Source: Emmonsiellopsis sp. PD_33 (Eukaryota; Ascomycota; Eurotiomycetes; Onygenales; Ajellomycetaceae). Taken from it: a DNA stretch of 64,000 nt. Below, in pieces: positions 13,237 through 24,000 of this stretch. Location: assembly GCA_032988165.1 (NCBI GenBank), contig JANTQF010000072.1, positions 62,001 to 126,000 of the forward strand. The letters run 5' to 3'. How positions within the stretch are numbered: the stretch's first letter is position 1; each line of letters starts with the position of its first letter. Under the pieces are notes generated by a model that was not told where the DNA came from, did not search any database, and saw only the letters and a program-made list of their open reading frames with translations. The translations under genes were made by a program, and so were the position numbers.

Positions 13237-14307
13237 ATGGGTCGCAATCTATTCCGCAGACTCATCCGGCTTATCAGAAGGGAGGGTTCCCATGAAAACC
13301 TCCCTCACCGTTCCGCTGAAGCCGCAGCTTCTCACAACGCAAACCACAGCCACCTCTACAATCTCCCACCAGAGCTTCTAGCCTCCATCAATGATTACCT
13401 GCCCCCATCATCAGGGCTAGTGCTTCGGCGTGCCTGTTCGAAATTCTATTGGTCTAGTGTCTTCAAGCGTACTCGACGAGAGGCAAGCCGAAGAGACCGC
13501 TTTGAAGTGCTATGCAAGCTTGAGCATGATGGAGCTGTCAAAGGATATTGTTGTATGGGATGCCTGAAAAGGCATCGATATACAGCATTTTCCAACGAAG
13601 AATTGGCAAAGGAAGCTCATGCACGCTATTGTTTAACAACCATGAAATGTTTCCGCGTCGGTCTTTTTCGGGAGCTAAGCTTTGCTGAGCTTAAGGAGGC
13701 ATATCGTTACCATAAAAAATGTCGCCGCCGCTGTTTATACACATATTTGCGTGACTGCAATAATCAGGGTAACTTGGTTTCTCAGACCGGCTGCATATAT
13801 TTTTATCGCCGGCAAATTATAAGCAAGTTCTACATCTGCGATTCTTCCGAGATACATTCGGCCCCCCATTTTGCCCAATTATGCAGGAGTCTGAACATTC
13901 CATTCTGCCCACATATGAGTTTGGGGGATAGAGGGGTTACAATGCTCGTGTATAAAGGCGAGTTTGCCAGTCACAAATGCAAAAGGTGCAAAACAAAGGT
14001 ATGCTTTGGTAGTGAACACCGGAGTGGGGTGGCTTTTTTCTATGTGCAACGGAAATTTGGAAGGCTGTACTCCCCAAAAGATTCAAAGTGGCTTGCACAT
14101 ACATTTGCCTCGAAAGATCCGCTCTTAGAAACTCACTGCGAAGCTGTTCACGATTGGCAGCGCAACAATCCAGTCAACTCCCGAAACCCTTTGCGGCAGC
14201 TACAGCTACTGCAACACGAAAACCTGCGGACACCAGACTTCCATAACCTGTTTACAGACGTTACCCTCCCGCGCTGGAGCAATCGTTTTATAAAGGACAG
14301 GCGTTAG
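13237..14307 (+). CDS. F-box domain protein
   Basis: Single-exon frame of 356 residues. The F-box lies at about 40-75 (YNLPPELLASINDYLPP, then LVLRRACSKFYW), which in known proteins binds Skp1 and recruits substrates to an SCF ubiquitin ligase. It is followed by a Cys/His-rich stretch (YCCMGCLKRHRY, about 105-116) of a type often seen in fungal F-box proteins, and a second CxxC (KCKRCKTKVC, about 247-256) that may bind metal. The basic N-terminus (RRLIRLIRR) could be a nuclear signal. Fungal F-box families expand rapidly and this copy has no partner gene nearby that would suggest a substrate. Start chosen as the first ATG of the frame, downstream of a TATA-like element. Confidence 0.85.
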   Translation: MGRNLFRRLIRLIRREGSHENLPHRSAEAAASHNANHSHLYNLPPELLASINDYLPPSSGLVLRRACSKFYWSSVFKRTRREASRRDRFEVLCKLEHDGAVKGYCCMGCLKRHRYTAFSNEELAKEAHARYCLTTMKCFRVGLFRELSFAELKEAYRYHKKCRRRCLYTYLRDCNNQGNLVSQTGCIYFYRRQIISKFYICDSSEIHSAPHFAQLCRSLNIPFCPHMSLGDRGVTMLVYKGEFASHKCKRCKTKVCFGSEHRSGVAFFYVQRKFGRLYSPKDSKWLAHTFASKDPLLETHCEAVHDWQRNNPVNSRNPLRQLQLLQHENLRTPDFHNLFTDVTLPRWSNRFIKDRR

Positions 14308-14606
14308 GCATAGTCTCGGCAGCCTATTAAAAACTCCTGCTTAAAGATACGTCAACAAGCTTGCCATTGTTCAACTCATCTATACAGCATAAAAATACAT
14401 TCATATATTACTTTTTGGTTCATCTTAGCTTCTCCAATCCGTCATAAGCCGGAAAGGGATACTAGTCACCAGCACTGCGTAGAAGTGTGAACCGTCGCTG
14501 GTGTAAAAAATACAAAAATAAGAAATACAGGAATAAGATATACAGGAATAAGAAATAAAAGAATAATAGAATAAAACAAAACAAAGGAAAAAAAAAAAAC
14601 TCACCT

Positions 14607-14744
14607 CTACCCCCCGTTCCCCGTCCCCCCGCCCCGGGCCTTGCGGTTATCCCATACCGCTGCCCAGGCAGCCCAGGTGCCCACCACAGACGCCAACGCG
14701 ATGACAACGGCAGAGGCCGTTGTGATGATTTCCAAAGAGAGCAT
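14607..14744 (-). CDS. Small single-pass membrane peptide (unit A)
   Basis: An ATG at 14744 opens a 45-codon frame with a long apolar segment (about residues 4-30, rich in A, V and I, ending AAWAAVWDNR), then a Gly/Arg-rich tail. The start lies only 4 nt after the stop of the upstream MALSI-type ORF, an arrangement that would allow reinitiation. Its apolar segment resembles those of the frames at 15902 and 15321 in composition and in a VVG or VVA core followed by basic residues. No known family recognised. The tail is in GC-rich low-complexity DNA, so the true 3' end could differ through splicing (a GTGAGT lies just downstream). Confidence 0.35.
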   Translation of the reverse strand: MLSLEIITTASAVVIALASVVGTWAAWAAVWDNRKARGGGTGNGG

Positions 14745-14748
14745 TTTT

Positions 14749-14865
14749 TTAAAAAAAAAAAAAATTTTTTTTGGTTGGTATGGGGAGAAGAGAAGAGGAA
14801 GAAAACAGAATCAAAACAAAAGGAATAAATCCAGTGGCCATAACAGGGAAGATGGAAAGTGCCAT
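14749..14865 (-). CDS. MALSI-type small hydrophobic peptide, copy A
   Basis: 38 residues starting MALSIFPVMATG and continuing with a hydrophobic run and a Ser-rich tract. One of three copies in this cluster (also 16072 and 16319). Between copies A and C the first 20 codons differ mostly at third positions (TCC/TCT, GTT/GTG, GCC/GCT, GGA/GGT), and copy B differs by a 9-nt in-frame deletion. This pattern suggests selection on a peptide rather than only shared DNA. The N-terminus could be a signal peptide or membrane anchor. The stop is in a T14/A7 homopolymer, so the C-terminus is uncertain. It could also act as an upstream ORF for the frame at 14607. Confidence 0.4.
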   Translation of the reverse strand: MALSIFPVMATGFIPFVLILFSSSSLLPIPTKKNFFFF

Positions 14866-15320
14866 CTCTTACAGGTGCAGGAGCATCTTCTATTTAAATC
14901 TCTCATTCTTCTTCTTGGAAGGAAAAGGCTGTTTGGCTGGCCCCTTCCACTAACTCACTTTGATACTGACTACTACATAGTTAAGTGCAACCAACCATAT
15001 CTCACATAGTCTTCACAATGATCTCACTTCAGTCTCAGTTCTCCCTCCTGCACAGGGTGTGCGGCCAAGTTTTCATATCCATGGCACTGCTATATCTCAA
15101 AGATGACTGAGAGATAGAAGATGACTGCTGGGTGGTATGAAATTAGGCCGGCATCTGAGATCCCCATTAGAGGCAACTGGGGAGTCAGAAAGTTGCAGCG
15201 GCTCACTTGGGCTAAACAGACGCCATAAAACATACATTTAATTGAATGAATGTAGAAAAGGAAAGAGATAATGTTCTTCAACTGCTTGTTGAAGAATGCA
15301 TTGGAATCAGGCTAATCCAG

Positions 15321-15791
15321 TCAGACAAGCCAACAAATTGAAAATATTCGCGACGCACGTGAATTTCGGTTTTTAGGATCTTCCTTACACTTTGTAGCTA
15401 CTCTTCCTGATCGTATGAACCTCTCACCCCCCACCTCCCCTTTTTTCTCCCCATTTTCCAACGATGAGGGCGCCTCCACCCCCCTGTTGTCCTTCTCCTT
15501 CTGCCTCCGCTTCCACTGGTCCCCCAGACAGAAACCCAACAGCAGGATGCTCACCAGCATACTGATAAACCCCAAACTGCCCCTGGCCCTGCCCCTACTC
15601 CATCCCTCCCTCTCCTCCTCCCACTCCATCAACTCCTCCCCCTCCCCCTCCTCCTTCCCCTTCCCCTCGCCCTTCTTCCACCTATCCAGACAACAAAACA
15701 CTATCCACACCACCCCCACCACTGCAGTCACTGCAGTCCCTGCTGCAATGATCATCGTTGCCACTGCTGTAATCGCGGCCGAATTCGGCAT
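15321..15791 (-). CDS. Small protein with two candidate membrane segments
   Basis: From ATG 15791 the frame gives 156 residues. There is an apolar segment at about 4-31 (AITAVATMIIAAG... to VVWIVFCC), a highly charged Lys/Glu/Gly linker, a second apolar segment (FISMLVSILLLGFCLG), then a charged tail. An in-frame ATG 14 codons upstream (15833) is possible but starts with an unrelated hydrophobic stretch. It lies between the peptide frames of units A and B and may belong to the same local family. The opposite strand is also open through the low-complexity linker, which weakens the coding case. No known domain recognised. Confidence 0.4.
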   Translation of the reverse strand: MPNSAAITAVATMIIAAGTAVTAVVGVVWIVFCCLDRWKKGEGKGKEEGEGEELMEWEEEREGWSRGRARGSLGFISMLVSILLLGFCLGDQWKRRQKEKDNRGVEAPSSLENGEKKGEVGGERFIRSGRVATKCKEDPKNRNSRASRIFSICWLV

Positions 15792-15901
15792 GGAAAAAAA
15801 TATTTTTAAAGGCATTAACCTGATCCACAGCACCTGGGTGGTCGAGTTAAAACGAACACTGTGGAAACATCAGCACCAGGCTTGTGAAGGACATGTGTGG
15901 A

Positions 15902-16099
15902 TCAAACATACCGTGGAGGAGCACAATCCACCTCTAGTCTCTCACTTAGTGAGCGTGAAATCAGAATCGTCTGCCACGCCGCGCGGTCCCGCTCGTTGAG
16001 GACCAAGGCCACCACGCCTGTAATGGCGACGACTACCGCCGCCAGCCCGATAACTATCGTGAACAAAGTCCTCACCCACTCATGCCAGATGTCTGGCAT
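15902..16099 (-). CDS. Small single-pass membrane peptide (unit B)
   Basis: 65 residues from ATG 16099. A short polar head (MPDIWHEWVR) is followed by one strongly hydrophobic segment (about 11-34, TIVIGLAAVVVAITGVVALVL) and a charged tail. The start overlaps the end of the MALSI-type ORF copy B by about 28 nt in another frame. The plan (short N-terminus, one helix, basic residues straight after) matches the frame at 14607. Unknown function. Confidence 0.4.
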   Translation of the reverse strand: MPDIWHEWVRTLFTIVIGLAAVVVAITGVVALVLNERDRAAWQTILISRSLSERLEVDCAPPRYV

Positions 16100-16266
16100 G
16101 GTTGTTGGTGGCGGTGGAGGTGGACGTGGGCGTGGGCGTGGGCGTGGAGGTGGAGGTGGAGGAGGTGTTGGTGGTGGTGGTGAGAGAAAAGAGGAAAAGA
16201 GGAAGAGGAAGAAAACAGAATCAAAACAAAATGAATAGAACCAGAGGCTATAATGGAAAGTGCCAT
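16072..16266 (-). CDS. MALSI-type small hydrophobic peptide, copy B
   Basis: 64 residues starting MALSIIASGSIHFVLILF. It differs from copies A and C by a 9-nt in-frame deletion after MALSI. The second half is a His/Leu-rich repeat (HLHLHAHAHAHVHLH) encoded by a GT-rich minisatellite on the plus strand (16105-16180), so that part may be a by-product of repeat expansion. It reads into the start of the membrane peptide at 15902. Confidence 0.35.
   Translation of the reverse strand: MALSIIASGSIHFVLILFSSSSSFPLFSHHHHQHLLHLHLHAHAHAHVHLHRHQQPCQTSGMSG
16105..16180 (+). repeat. GGTGGAGGTGG / GTGGGC minisatellite
   Basis: A run of GGTGGx triplet-like units with three consecutive GTGGGC copies. It lies within the ORF of copy B on the opposite strand and accounts for its His/Leu alternation. 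Confidence 0.7.
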
Positions 16267-16318
16267 ATCTTATGGGTGCTGAAGGGTAAGAAATGCACAG
16301 GTAAGTTTAGGTAGCATT

Positions 16319-16462
16319 CTATATTCCCTCATTGCTGGGGAGAGAGTGATTTTTGTTGTCGGGGGGGTTGGGGAGAGAAGAGGAAGAGGAAGAGGAAGAA
16401 AGCAGAATCAAAACAAAAGGAATAGAACCAGTAGCCATCACAGGGAAGATAGAAAGTGCCAT
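16319..16462 (-). CDS. MALSI-type small hydrophobic peptide, copy C
   Basis: 47 residues: MALSIFPVMATGSIPFVLIL, a run of eight Ser, then a polar Asn/Pro/Lys tail ending at a TAG. Upstream on the minus strand a TTTAAAAGA box lies about 30 nt before the ATG, matching TTTAAATAGA in front of copy A, so promoter and ORF were duplicated together. No membrane ORF follows directly before copy B. Could be a secreted micro-peptide or an upstream ORF; neither can be decided from sequence. Confidence 0.4.
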   Translation of the reverse strand: MALSIFPVMATGSIPFVLILLSSSSSSSSLPNPPDNKNHSLPSNEGI

Positions 16463-16562
16463 CTCTTATAGGCGTAGGCAGGAGCGTCTTTTAAACCTCA
16501 CATTCTTATTCTTGAAGGAAGGCATCAAGAGGATCTTGGAAGGATACCGCTGACTGCTAGTT

Positions 16563-19259
16563 AAGTGCAACCGTTGATAGTCTTCCTCCCGCATGGGGAG
16601 TGCAGCCGAGATTTGGTATCCTAGCGCTGCTATCTGGAAGATGAGTGAGCTCTCAAGGGCTTCACTGATTGGAAATTAACTGAATTCTGTTTTGTGATAT
16701 TTACAATCCCGTCCTTCGTGTGAATCATTCAAGTGATTTTGGTTATTGGTGGCGATAGCTCTTGCAGACTGATTACATCATCCCTCAGGCCGGCAGCTGA
16801 AAGTCACGTGCACCACCGCTTATGCCAGCGGGCAGGGCGAGGATCCATGGACCCGCAAATTGAAAGCTTCATGAGAAACCGATAGCCTGCTAGGCTATTT
16901 GATTACCGGCGCGATGGTGCTGGAGTGCTGCTGATGCTGGGAGACGACCTCGAGCTTTAAACTATGTCTGTTTAGCCGTCTTTAGTAGTTAACTAACCTC
17001 TGCCTCGGTGCGAGGCCGGTAACACCCCCTCCAAAAACCAAAACGCCAACGAACGAGGCATTTGTCGCGATAGTGCGGAGGATGGTGATCTCGATTTTCC
17101 GAATGCGGTGACGGGACAGATCTATTCTTGATCATGCGATTGCCAGCGGCTGCGCGGGGAAGGCCCCTGTAAGAATAATATTATGGGGGTCATGTTTCAC
17201 AGGGCGAAGATTCATTGATCGATATTGTTGCTCCCTCCGCCCCCAAAGGTCCGCGGGATAAGCCCCGTGGAAGACCCCGTTGGCCGTGATGGGGGTTCCC
17301 CCGTTACGCTTTTGGCGAGGAAGTGTGAGATAGGCAGCAAGCCATCTCAAGGATGGTTTCTATGGAACTGATTAGGCACAAGATAAGCAGCGCATCGCAA
17401 AGCGGACCGCGATCGATAACCCCCAAGCATGCATGGGCAAATCAGCGGCGTGCTTTGTGATCGATGAACTGTCAATTTACGAGGGGATGCGCTGCGCAGT
17501 TGAATCAAGTGACGATGGCGATGCGGAGTGTCGTTGGTTAGCGATGCATGGCGCGCGCCTTGCCTTGGGTTCAGTGCTGACCGCCGCCCGTCGATGCTGG
17601 AGGGTGGATCCTGGGGTAGGGCAGGATCGCAGAGAATGCTTGGGTGATTTGAGGAGGCGGGATTGTCCGACCGATGGTTTCTTTGACCAGCTGGTGGCGG
17701 GCAAAGGGAGTTAACAATTGCCATGAGATGGGTTCTTTGACGGCTTGTTGGGGGTACACTAGTTACAAAGGCTGCGGGGGATGAGTTGTTAACAGGATCA
17801 TGTGTAGGGGTGTAGTTGAATAGGAGGGAGGGGAGCCAGATGCGGCGTTGACTTTGTTTTCCTTTGTGTTTTGGGTCTGATTGCTGCCCATCAGGGCCAT
17901 CACCACTATTGATTGATGTGCTGCTTTGGACGTGTTGAAAGAACCTCCCAAAGCGGACGGCAAAGATACGCTGGATGTCACGACGTGTATTTCCGTGCTG
18001 TTTTCATGTGCGGATTTGCTGACGGGTCTGGGCCTTTTCTCCCCCCACATCTCCAGCCGGGAGTGGTTCTGTACGGGGGAAAAGGAAAGAAAACTGTGTG
18101 CCTGTACCGATACAGCCTGGCCGTACAGCCTGTATTCGCGGTACCTCCAGACCGCCGCCAGCGTCGCAGCAAGGAGCAGGTACCGAAATACCGAAGTACC
18201 ACGTAACAGCAGCAGCACGGGCAATACGCGTTCGGACGGCGTAACAATACAGGGCGTACGGGCGGTACGCGGGCGACAGGGACAAACCGGAAGAATCCCG
18301 ACGTTTGAGCCTGTTTGCTGGGAGCCGCCACCGCTGGCTGGGTGCTGGGCCGGTGGGGCCGCCTCTCGCTGGGCGGTACGGGCCAATACACCGCCAAACG
18401 CCCGCTGCTGCCCGGGTATATGCAGCCAGCGTAACAGCCGTGTATTATGACAATAGGAGCCCAGCGCGGTCGGTACGGGCGTAATTACGGGCTCCACCGC
18501 GGTGCCACCAGCCTGGTATTCGCCTGGTATGCGCCTGGTATTGGGACCGAAGTACCCAGTACCTCGTACGGGCAATACCGCCCACGCAACGCAGGCCAGT
18601 CCTCGCAGGCTTTTTCGCTGCGGAACAAAACCACCGGCCTGCCCCCTCTCCTCCGTCATCCGTCATATATTTCTCCAACTCTGCTGCCACCGTCGGTTTC
18701 CCACACCACCCGCTCCACCACCACCACTCCGTCGCCAGTGTCTACTCGCTTCGTCCTCACTACTCTCCGCCATTGTTCGTCCTCACCAGTCTTCGTCTCC
18801 CGATTCTCTCTCGCCGTCCCGCAATTCCTCGCCCACAATCTCTGCGTTGCCCACAGCCCGCACAGCACCGAGGTCGAACTCTTCCCGCTCAATCTCCGCC
18901 AACCCAGTCCTCACTCGCCCCCGCGAATATTCCCAGTGGTCTGCCCGTTGTTCGATTTTGAATCCGAATTCCCTCGTGCCTGCCGTCTACAGATTCTCAG
19001 CATCTCGTCAAGCCCCTAGGCGTTGCCAAAGTGCTGCGTCGGCGCCACATCCGCTTGAGGACCTCACACGACCACTACCCAAAGGGAAAATTTTTTCAGA
19101 AGACCTGCAAGGAGACTAGTTCAAAGAGGGAATTTCAAAAAGGGTTGTCGCTTCGGGAGAAGCTTGTTGGGAGTTCCGATTGTGTAGGAAATTGGGCCCC
19201 TTTGGACCGAAGAGGTGGATTATTTATCTTTGCATCCGCAACACACACATATACCCACA
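16563..19259. other. Intergenic and 5' leader of the DUF1752 gene, GTAC-rich island
   Basis: Long frames run on both strands (for example 298 codons on the minus strand at 17763-18659), but all overlap one another and none shows a domain. 18070-18570 contains thirteen GTAC tetramers, often as CGGTAC or GTACGG, and a perfectly spaced 3 x 11-bp repeat of GCCTGGTATTC at 18511-18543. From about 18640 the plus strand turns pyrimidine-rich up to the ATG at 19260, as expected of a long fungal 5' leader. Confidence 0.5.
18511..18543 (+). repeat. Three tandem 11-bp units GCCTGGTATTC
   Basis: Units at 18511, 18522 and 18533 read GCCTGGTATTC, GCCTGGTATGC and GCCTGGTATTG. They lie about 720 bp upstream of the DUF1752 gene in the GTAC-rich island and could be a clustered binding site. 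Confidence 0.6.
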
Positions 19260-21092
19260 ATGCCTTCGAGGTTAAGCACGCCTGTCCTCTCGGTGGACCC
19301 GGCGAAGATTCATGAGGTGGATACCAGAAATGCGGAATCTCTGCATGGAATGTGGATGGGTGAGTCTTTTGTCCTCATATTTGGGTTTTGATAGTGTACC
19401 GGAATAGTCTGTGGAAGAGACCGAGAAACATCACTAACATCATGGATAGTGTTTTCGAAATGTGCAGATTTTATGGAGGAAGGACGACGATTGGAGAACT
19501 TGAGCTGGAGATTATGGACGAGGGAAACGTTTTGCGTCGAACCACCCCTACCACCCGCTGCTGCCAGCTCGCTTGAAGTGCGACGGGTACGATATGAGAC
19601 CAAGGAGCTCCCCGAACTGTCGTCGAGTGTGGAGTCTGCCGCGTCGGACGAGGCAGAACGGATAGAATCTCACATTAACCCTACGAGGTCCCTCGAGGTC
19701 AAGCCCGCCATTGTCGAAGATGATTCTGCATTGAGCATAAGCCGAGGGAAGGAAAAGCATATAACGTCGTTAGGACTGGAAAGGATGGTCTACAACATCA
19801 AGGAGAAGAAATATCTGGAGCCCTTGTCATTGCCTGCGCCTACAACTCCCCAACCTACGACTACGGTTGATGTCACCCCCCGTCCCTCTTCACCCACTCC
19901 AACCCCTGTTACCCACGAATCGCAACCAGTCCGCCCTCACCAATCATCAGAATCATGCTCGACAGCTGCTCTCGATGGGCTGGAGAGCGACCATGCTCCT
20001 GCAGTGGGCTCGGATACAAGCGTCTCCTCCGCAGGCCTTGTACAGTCCTCCAGCGTTGTTCGCGGCTTCTCTCCCACACAAATATCCTCTTCCTACCGAT
20101 CACACCCCCGAATCTCCAGCCCCGTCCCAACAAAAGCAACGTTACAAGTGAAACCCTCGCCGCTCAAAAAGAAGGGCGGAATGTTCACTTTGGGTGGCTC
20201 GTCAGGTGACGACGAGAGTTCATTTGAAGACCGCATGACGAGCAAGAATCAGCGGAGCTCGCTGTCAGACGGTCTCCACATGGCGCCCGCCCCAATCAGA
20301 AAGACGTCCCCTTTTAAGAGTTCGATAGACTCACGAGCTATCAGGCCGATCAAGGAAGGCTCAGATGATGAAGATGCCATCGAGACCGACGACGAGGAGA
20401 TATCAGAAAGCGCAATCGAGGACGACGATGACTCTTCGGATTGGGAGGATTCCGTGACAGAAAGCGGTCGTTCCAGCGTTGATGAGAAGGAACTTTTCCA
20501 GCGGGTCGACTCGCGGCCGAACCTCGTGTCTCGACGGTCGCTACTGACGATGATGATGCATCAACCACAACGCGTGCAGTTTGTCGGCAAAACAGGGCCC
20601 GCAGGCTCTCGATCCACCCCTGTCCTCCAACAACCTCTTCTCGCTACACAGAAACAAGAGTCCGCCGCTTGCTCGCCAGACGACGACGAGAACACGCTTA
20701 CCATGCGTGGCCCTGATGTGCCCAGGTCAAAACCCATTATCGTCAAGTCCATGCCCACACACCAAATCGCCCATTCCCCCCGAACTACAAGAAGAAACAT
20801 GCTTGCTACCGAACTGACAGAGTCGCTACGACGACATCTGCTCTGGGAGCGACAGCAGAAGACCACCGCTGCGAATGCTGGCTTCAAACGACGCCACACT
20901 GCGCACGACATGGCGAATCTGCAGGAATATCCTGGCCCGAACAACCAGAACGGTGTCCAGAATGGGCAGAAACAGGCGCAGAACATCGCGACCAACAACA
21001 CCGCCACAAAGGACAAGGAGACGTCGAAGAATAATTCATGGAATCACTACTTTGACTACGGTCCTTGGGAATATCACGTCAAGGGGTGGTAA
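19260..21092 (+). CDS. DUF1752 (GATA-AreA-like) / DUF3295 regulatory protein
   Basis: Exons 19260-19359 and 19450-21092, joined in phase through a 90-nt GTGAGT...TAG intron, give 580 residues. The intron splits the N-terminal domain. Residues 27-56 read SLHGMWMVFSKCADFMEEGR followed by RLENLSWRLW, the conserved block of the domain shared with AreA-type GATA factors (DUF1752). The rest matches the DUF3295 plan: a Ser/Pro-rich low-complexity middle, the block KKKGGMFTLGGSS, an acidic stretch (EDDDDSSDWEDS), LLTMMMH, TELTESLRRHLLWERQQ, and the ending FDYGPWEYHVKGW. No DNA-binding domain is visible, so a role as a nuclear cofactor or signalling regulator of nutrient response is inferred from the family. 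The leader is long and pyrimidine-rich, suggesting regulated translation or transcription. Confident on family, unsure on pathway. Confidence 0.85.
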
Positions 21093-24000
21093 TCAAACAT
21101 ACCACTCCTCTGTACGCGTACTGTTTTCTTGTATTTCCTACGACTTTCTGTGTTCCGTTTTTACTACTTTACCCCTCTTGATACCCACAATCCGAATCCA
21201 ACAAATCCTTTTATTATTTTTTCTCCTTGTACCTTATCTTACACATATATATACATACATTATTATTACTATTACCTTTTACTCCTACTTTTTCACTTCT
21301 ACCCATTCTCGTTATTTCCATTTCTTTGCTTGTGTGTGACCGTGACTTGAACTGCGGGGTGCGGCCTGTATATACCACCACTTTTCCTCACCGCCCCGCG
21401 CGCACCCAGCCCATATGATTCAGAGGGGCCTTTATCCACTGTGACAACTGCATTTTAGCGTACCGGCGTATTTTCTTCTACTTTTTTTTTTCTCCTCCCT
21501 TTCCTCTTCTCTCGCACGGAAGGAATCGGGATGGGATGGGCGGAACAAAAACCAAAAGTGCAGCGTTTTAATTGTTTGCTTGCTTGTGCCTTGCTTACAT
21601 GTCTGCTTTCCCCCTCTTTAAATAGCGCTACTGGCTAATCAACTAATTAATGTCTTCAATCTCTACATGGCTTTTATACGGATGGATGGGTGGATGGATG
21701 GTGATTTGCATAACCTCCTCAACCTCCTACGCCAGAGTATCTATATACCTCAAGTGCCCACCACCTACCACCTACCTACACTATCTTCCTCAAGTTACTA
21801 TATAGCTACCCGCAACTAATAATAATCCCTTTCTTTTAATTTTTTCTCTTAAAAGCCATCATGAATTAATATATATTTAGATCATTTGGTTAAAACCACC
21901 AGATCGCCCCTCCATTTCTTGTTTTCTGCAGGGGTGATGGTGATCCCCATCCATCATCCTCCAGTCCTTAAAAAACATCCGGTTCATTCCATACCCCCGG
22001 CCAGCCCAGCCGAGATCGCGAACTAGATACATATACATACAGTAGAACATGAATGATAACCGCGCGTTCATGCGGTTATTTGCCTGTGTGTAGGTATGTA
22101 GCCGAACTTCATCAGCTAATTAATTACTGGCTAGGTTTGGTTAGTTTGGGTAAAGGAAGCAAGCAGTTTCGAACAAAATCCCTACCCTACCCTAACTACT
22201 ACCCATCGACGGAGTATCTGCTCCATGTATTGACAATACTCCGCAGAGTAACTATTTCAGTCAGTTGGGCGAGTTTTTTTTTTCGTGTTCAGGAAAGTTG
22301 ATAAGTTAGCTGTATAACTACACACCCTTCCCGCCACAACTCAGGCGCCCCCCTGGCTCGGGAGATTTTCCATCCATACAGACGGGATAGATGGCCAGAG
22401 TCAGATAGACGATGATTCAATGGTGGATGAGGCTAGGCTTGGCGAAAAGCTGGGGGAATGAAGGACCGAGGATCCGGGGGCTCCAGAGGGCGGTGTGAGG
22501 GCGGTCGGCTATGGCTGTGATAGGTGGGATATTTGGGGGTGTTCATGCGGATGAATTTTTTTTTTTTTTTTTTTTTGTTTGGGGGGGGTTATTTTTTCTC
22601 GAATTTCTTTTTTGTTGATCTGATTCTTTGTGGGTTACGGATAACCTCTATGTATTGAGTGATCTATTTGACTCCCTACGGAGTATTATTTCCATCGTTA
22701 AAAGCGTGGGTGGTGGGTGATTGACGAAAGGTTAAATTTAGTTTAGGTTTGTTTTGACAGCCCTCACTACTCAGACAACCTCGCCTCCCTCCCCAAAAGA
22801 AAGAAAGGAAAAGAAGGAAGTAGAAGCACATCGATCAATGATCAATGACAATAGTTTTTGATTGACGTCTAGCCGCCACCCGTCCGCGCTGGTGCCCGCG
22901 CGCCAATCTACGAGTTGATCTAGTTAACTACTATGTTACGTTATTCGTTCTATTCTATGCGATGCAGCGCGATGCAATGCACTGATCTGCTGCACTCCAT
23001 CCACTATACGTCTGTGGTATACGAGAGTATTTCATTGGCAGAACGAATCTGGGGGCGGGCGGGCGGCGGGCGGGGGGACGATTGATTGAATTGACCGTTT
23101 CTTTGTGTGTGACTGAACCGAACCAACCCTGGAGAAAGGGTTGTTCTGTTTCTCCCTTCGTTCTGGTTGATTGTCTCTTACAACCAACCCCTGGTGCGAC
23201 TGGGGTTAGGATATAATAAGAGCCGTTCCAGGATCCCTCGGATCGAGATTTTCTTTTCCGTTTCTAGAACGGGGTGGAAGTGGTTTCTTCTGACTATTGA
23301 CATCCTTGGAGTGTTTTCTTTGTGCATGGGGGGAGGGGGGTTGGAAGCTTGGGTATCCGTCTACCTCCACCCTTACCCAGACAGAGACGGAGACGGGGAC
23401 GGGAATGACCTGAATGGATGGCCTTGCTTCCCCCCGCGTATGAGATTGCAGATAATGTCTCATATGGATTCTTTTCTACATAAACATTTCACATCCTAAC
23501 ATCAAACCCTCTCCCCGCGCCGTGACATACATCCATGCATGTATGTATGTACCCACCCGCCGACCCCAGAGTTCCCGCCACGGCCGCACAAAACTCTGGG
23601 GTACCTGGGGCGGGTGCGGGATGGCGGGGTTGATTCCTCTGGCTGGGCCCTGGGAGGACGAAAGCGTTGAGCAGCAGGACCCTGCATTCGCTATTTGCCC
23701 AGCGCCGCGGCGGCGTGTATGCGCGTATGCATATGCATATGCGTGGGGATGGGGATGGGGATGGGGATGGACTGGCTCTGGGAACGTCAGACGGATCTGG
23801 GGATGAATGAATAAAAGAAGGGGAGAAAGAATGAGAAATGAAATGATGTATGCATGTACCCCAGATGCAGATGCAGATGCAGGCGCGGGTGCGGGTGAAG
23901 GATGCAGGGCAGTTTCTTTTTGTTTGAATTGGTGTGATCTGATGATACAGGTAGGATGATATGGTATTATTATTGTACGTGTCTGATATGCTAGATGTTC

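Larger units (their letters stand above)
14755..16560 (-). repeat. Triplicated promoter/leader segment
   Basis: Three related segments, about 14775-15110 (A), 16185-16300 (B) and 16330-16640 (C), share a block reading AAGAGATGGCACTTTC, then CTATTCCTTTTGTTTTGATT, then a TTCCTCTTCC pyrimidine tract on the minus strand. A and C also share flanking DNA further upstream, including TTGCACTTAACTA. Copies are diverged by point changes and small indels, so the duplication is not recent. Confidence 0.65.

Noticed and set aside
17763..18659. 298-codon minus-strand open frame
   Set aside because: Three long frames on both strands overlap in the GTAC-rich island and none looks like a known protein; composition rather than coding explains the openness.
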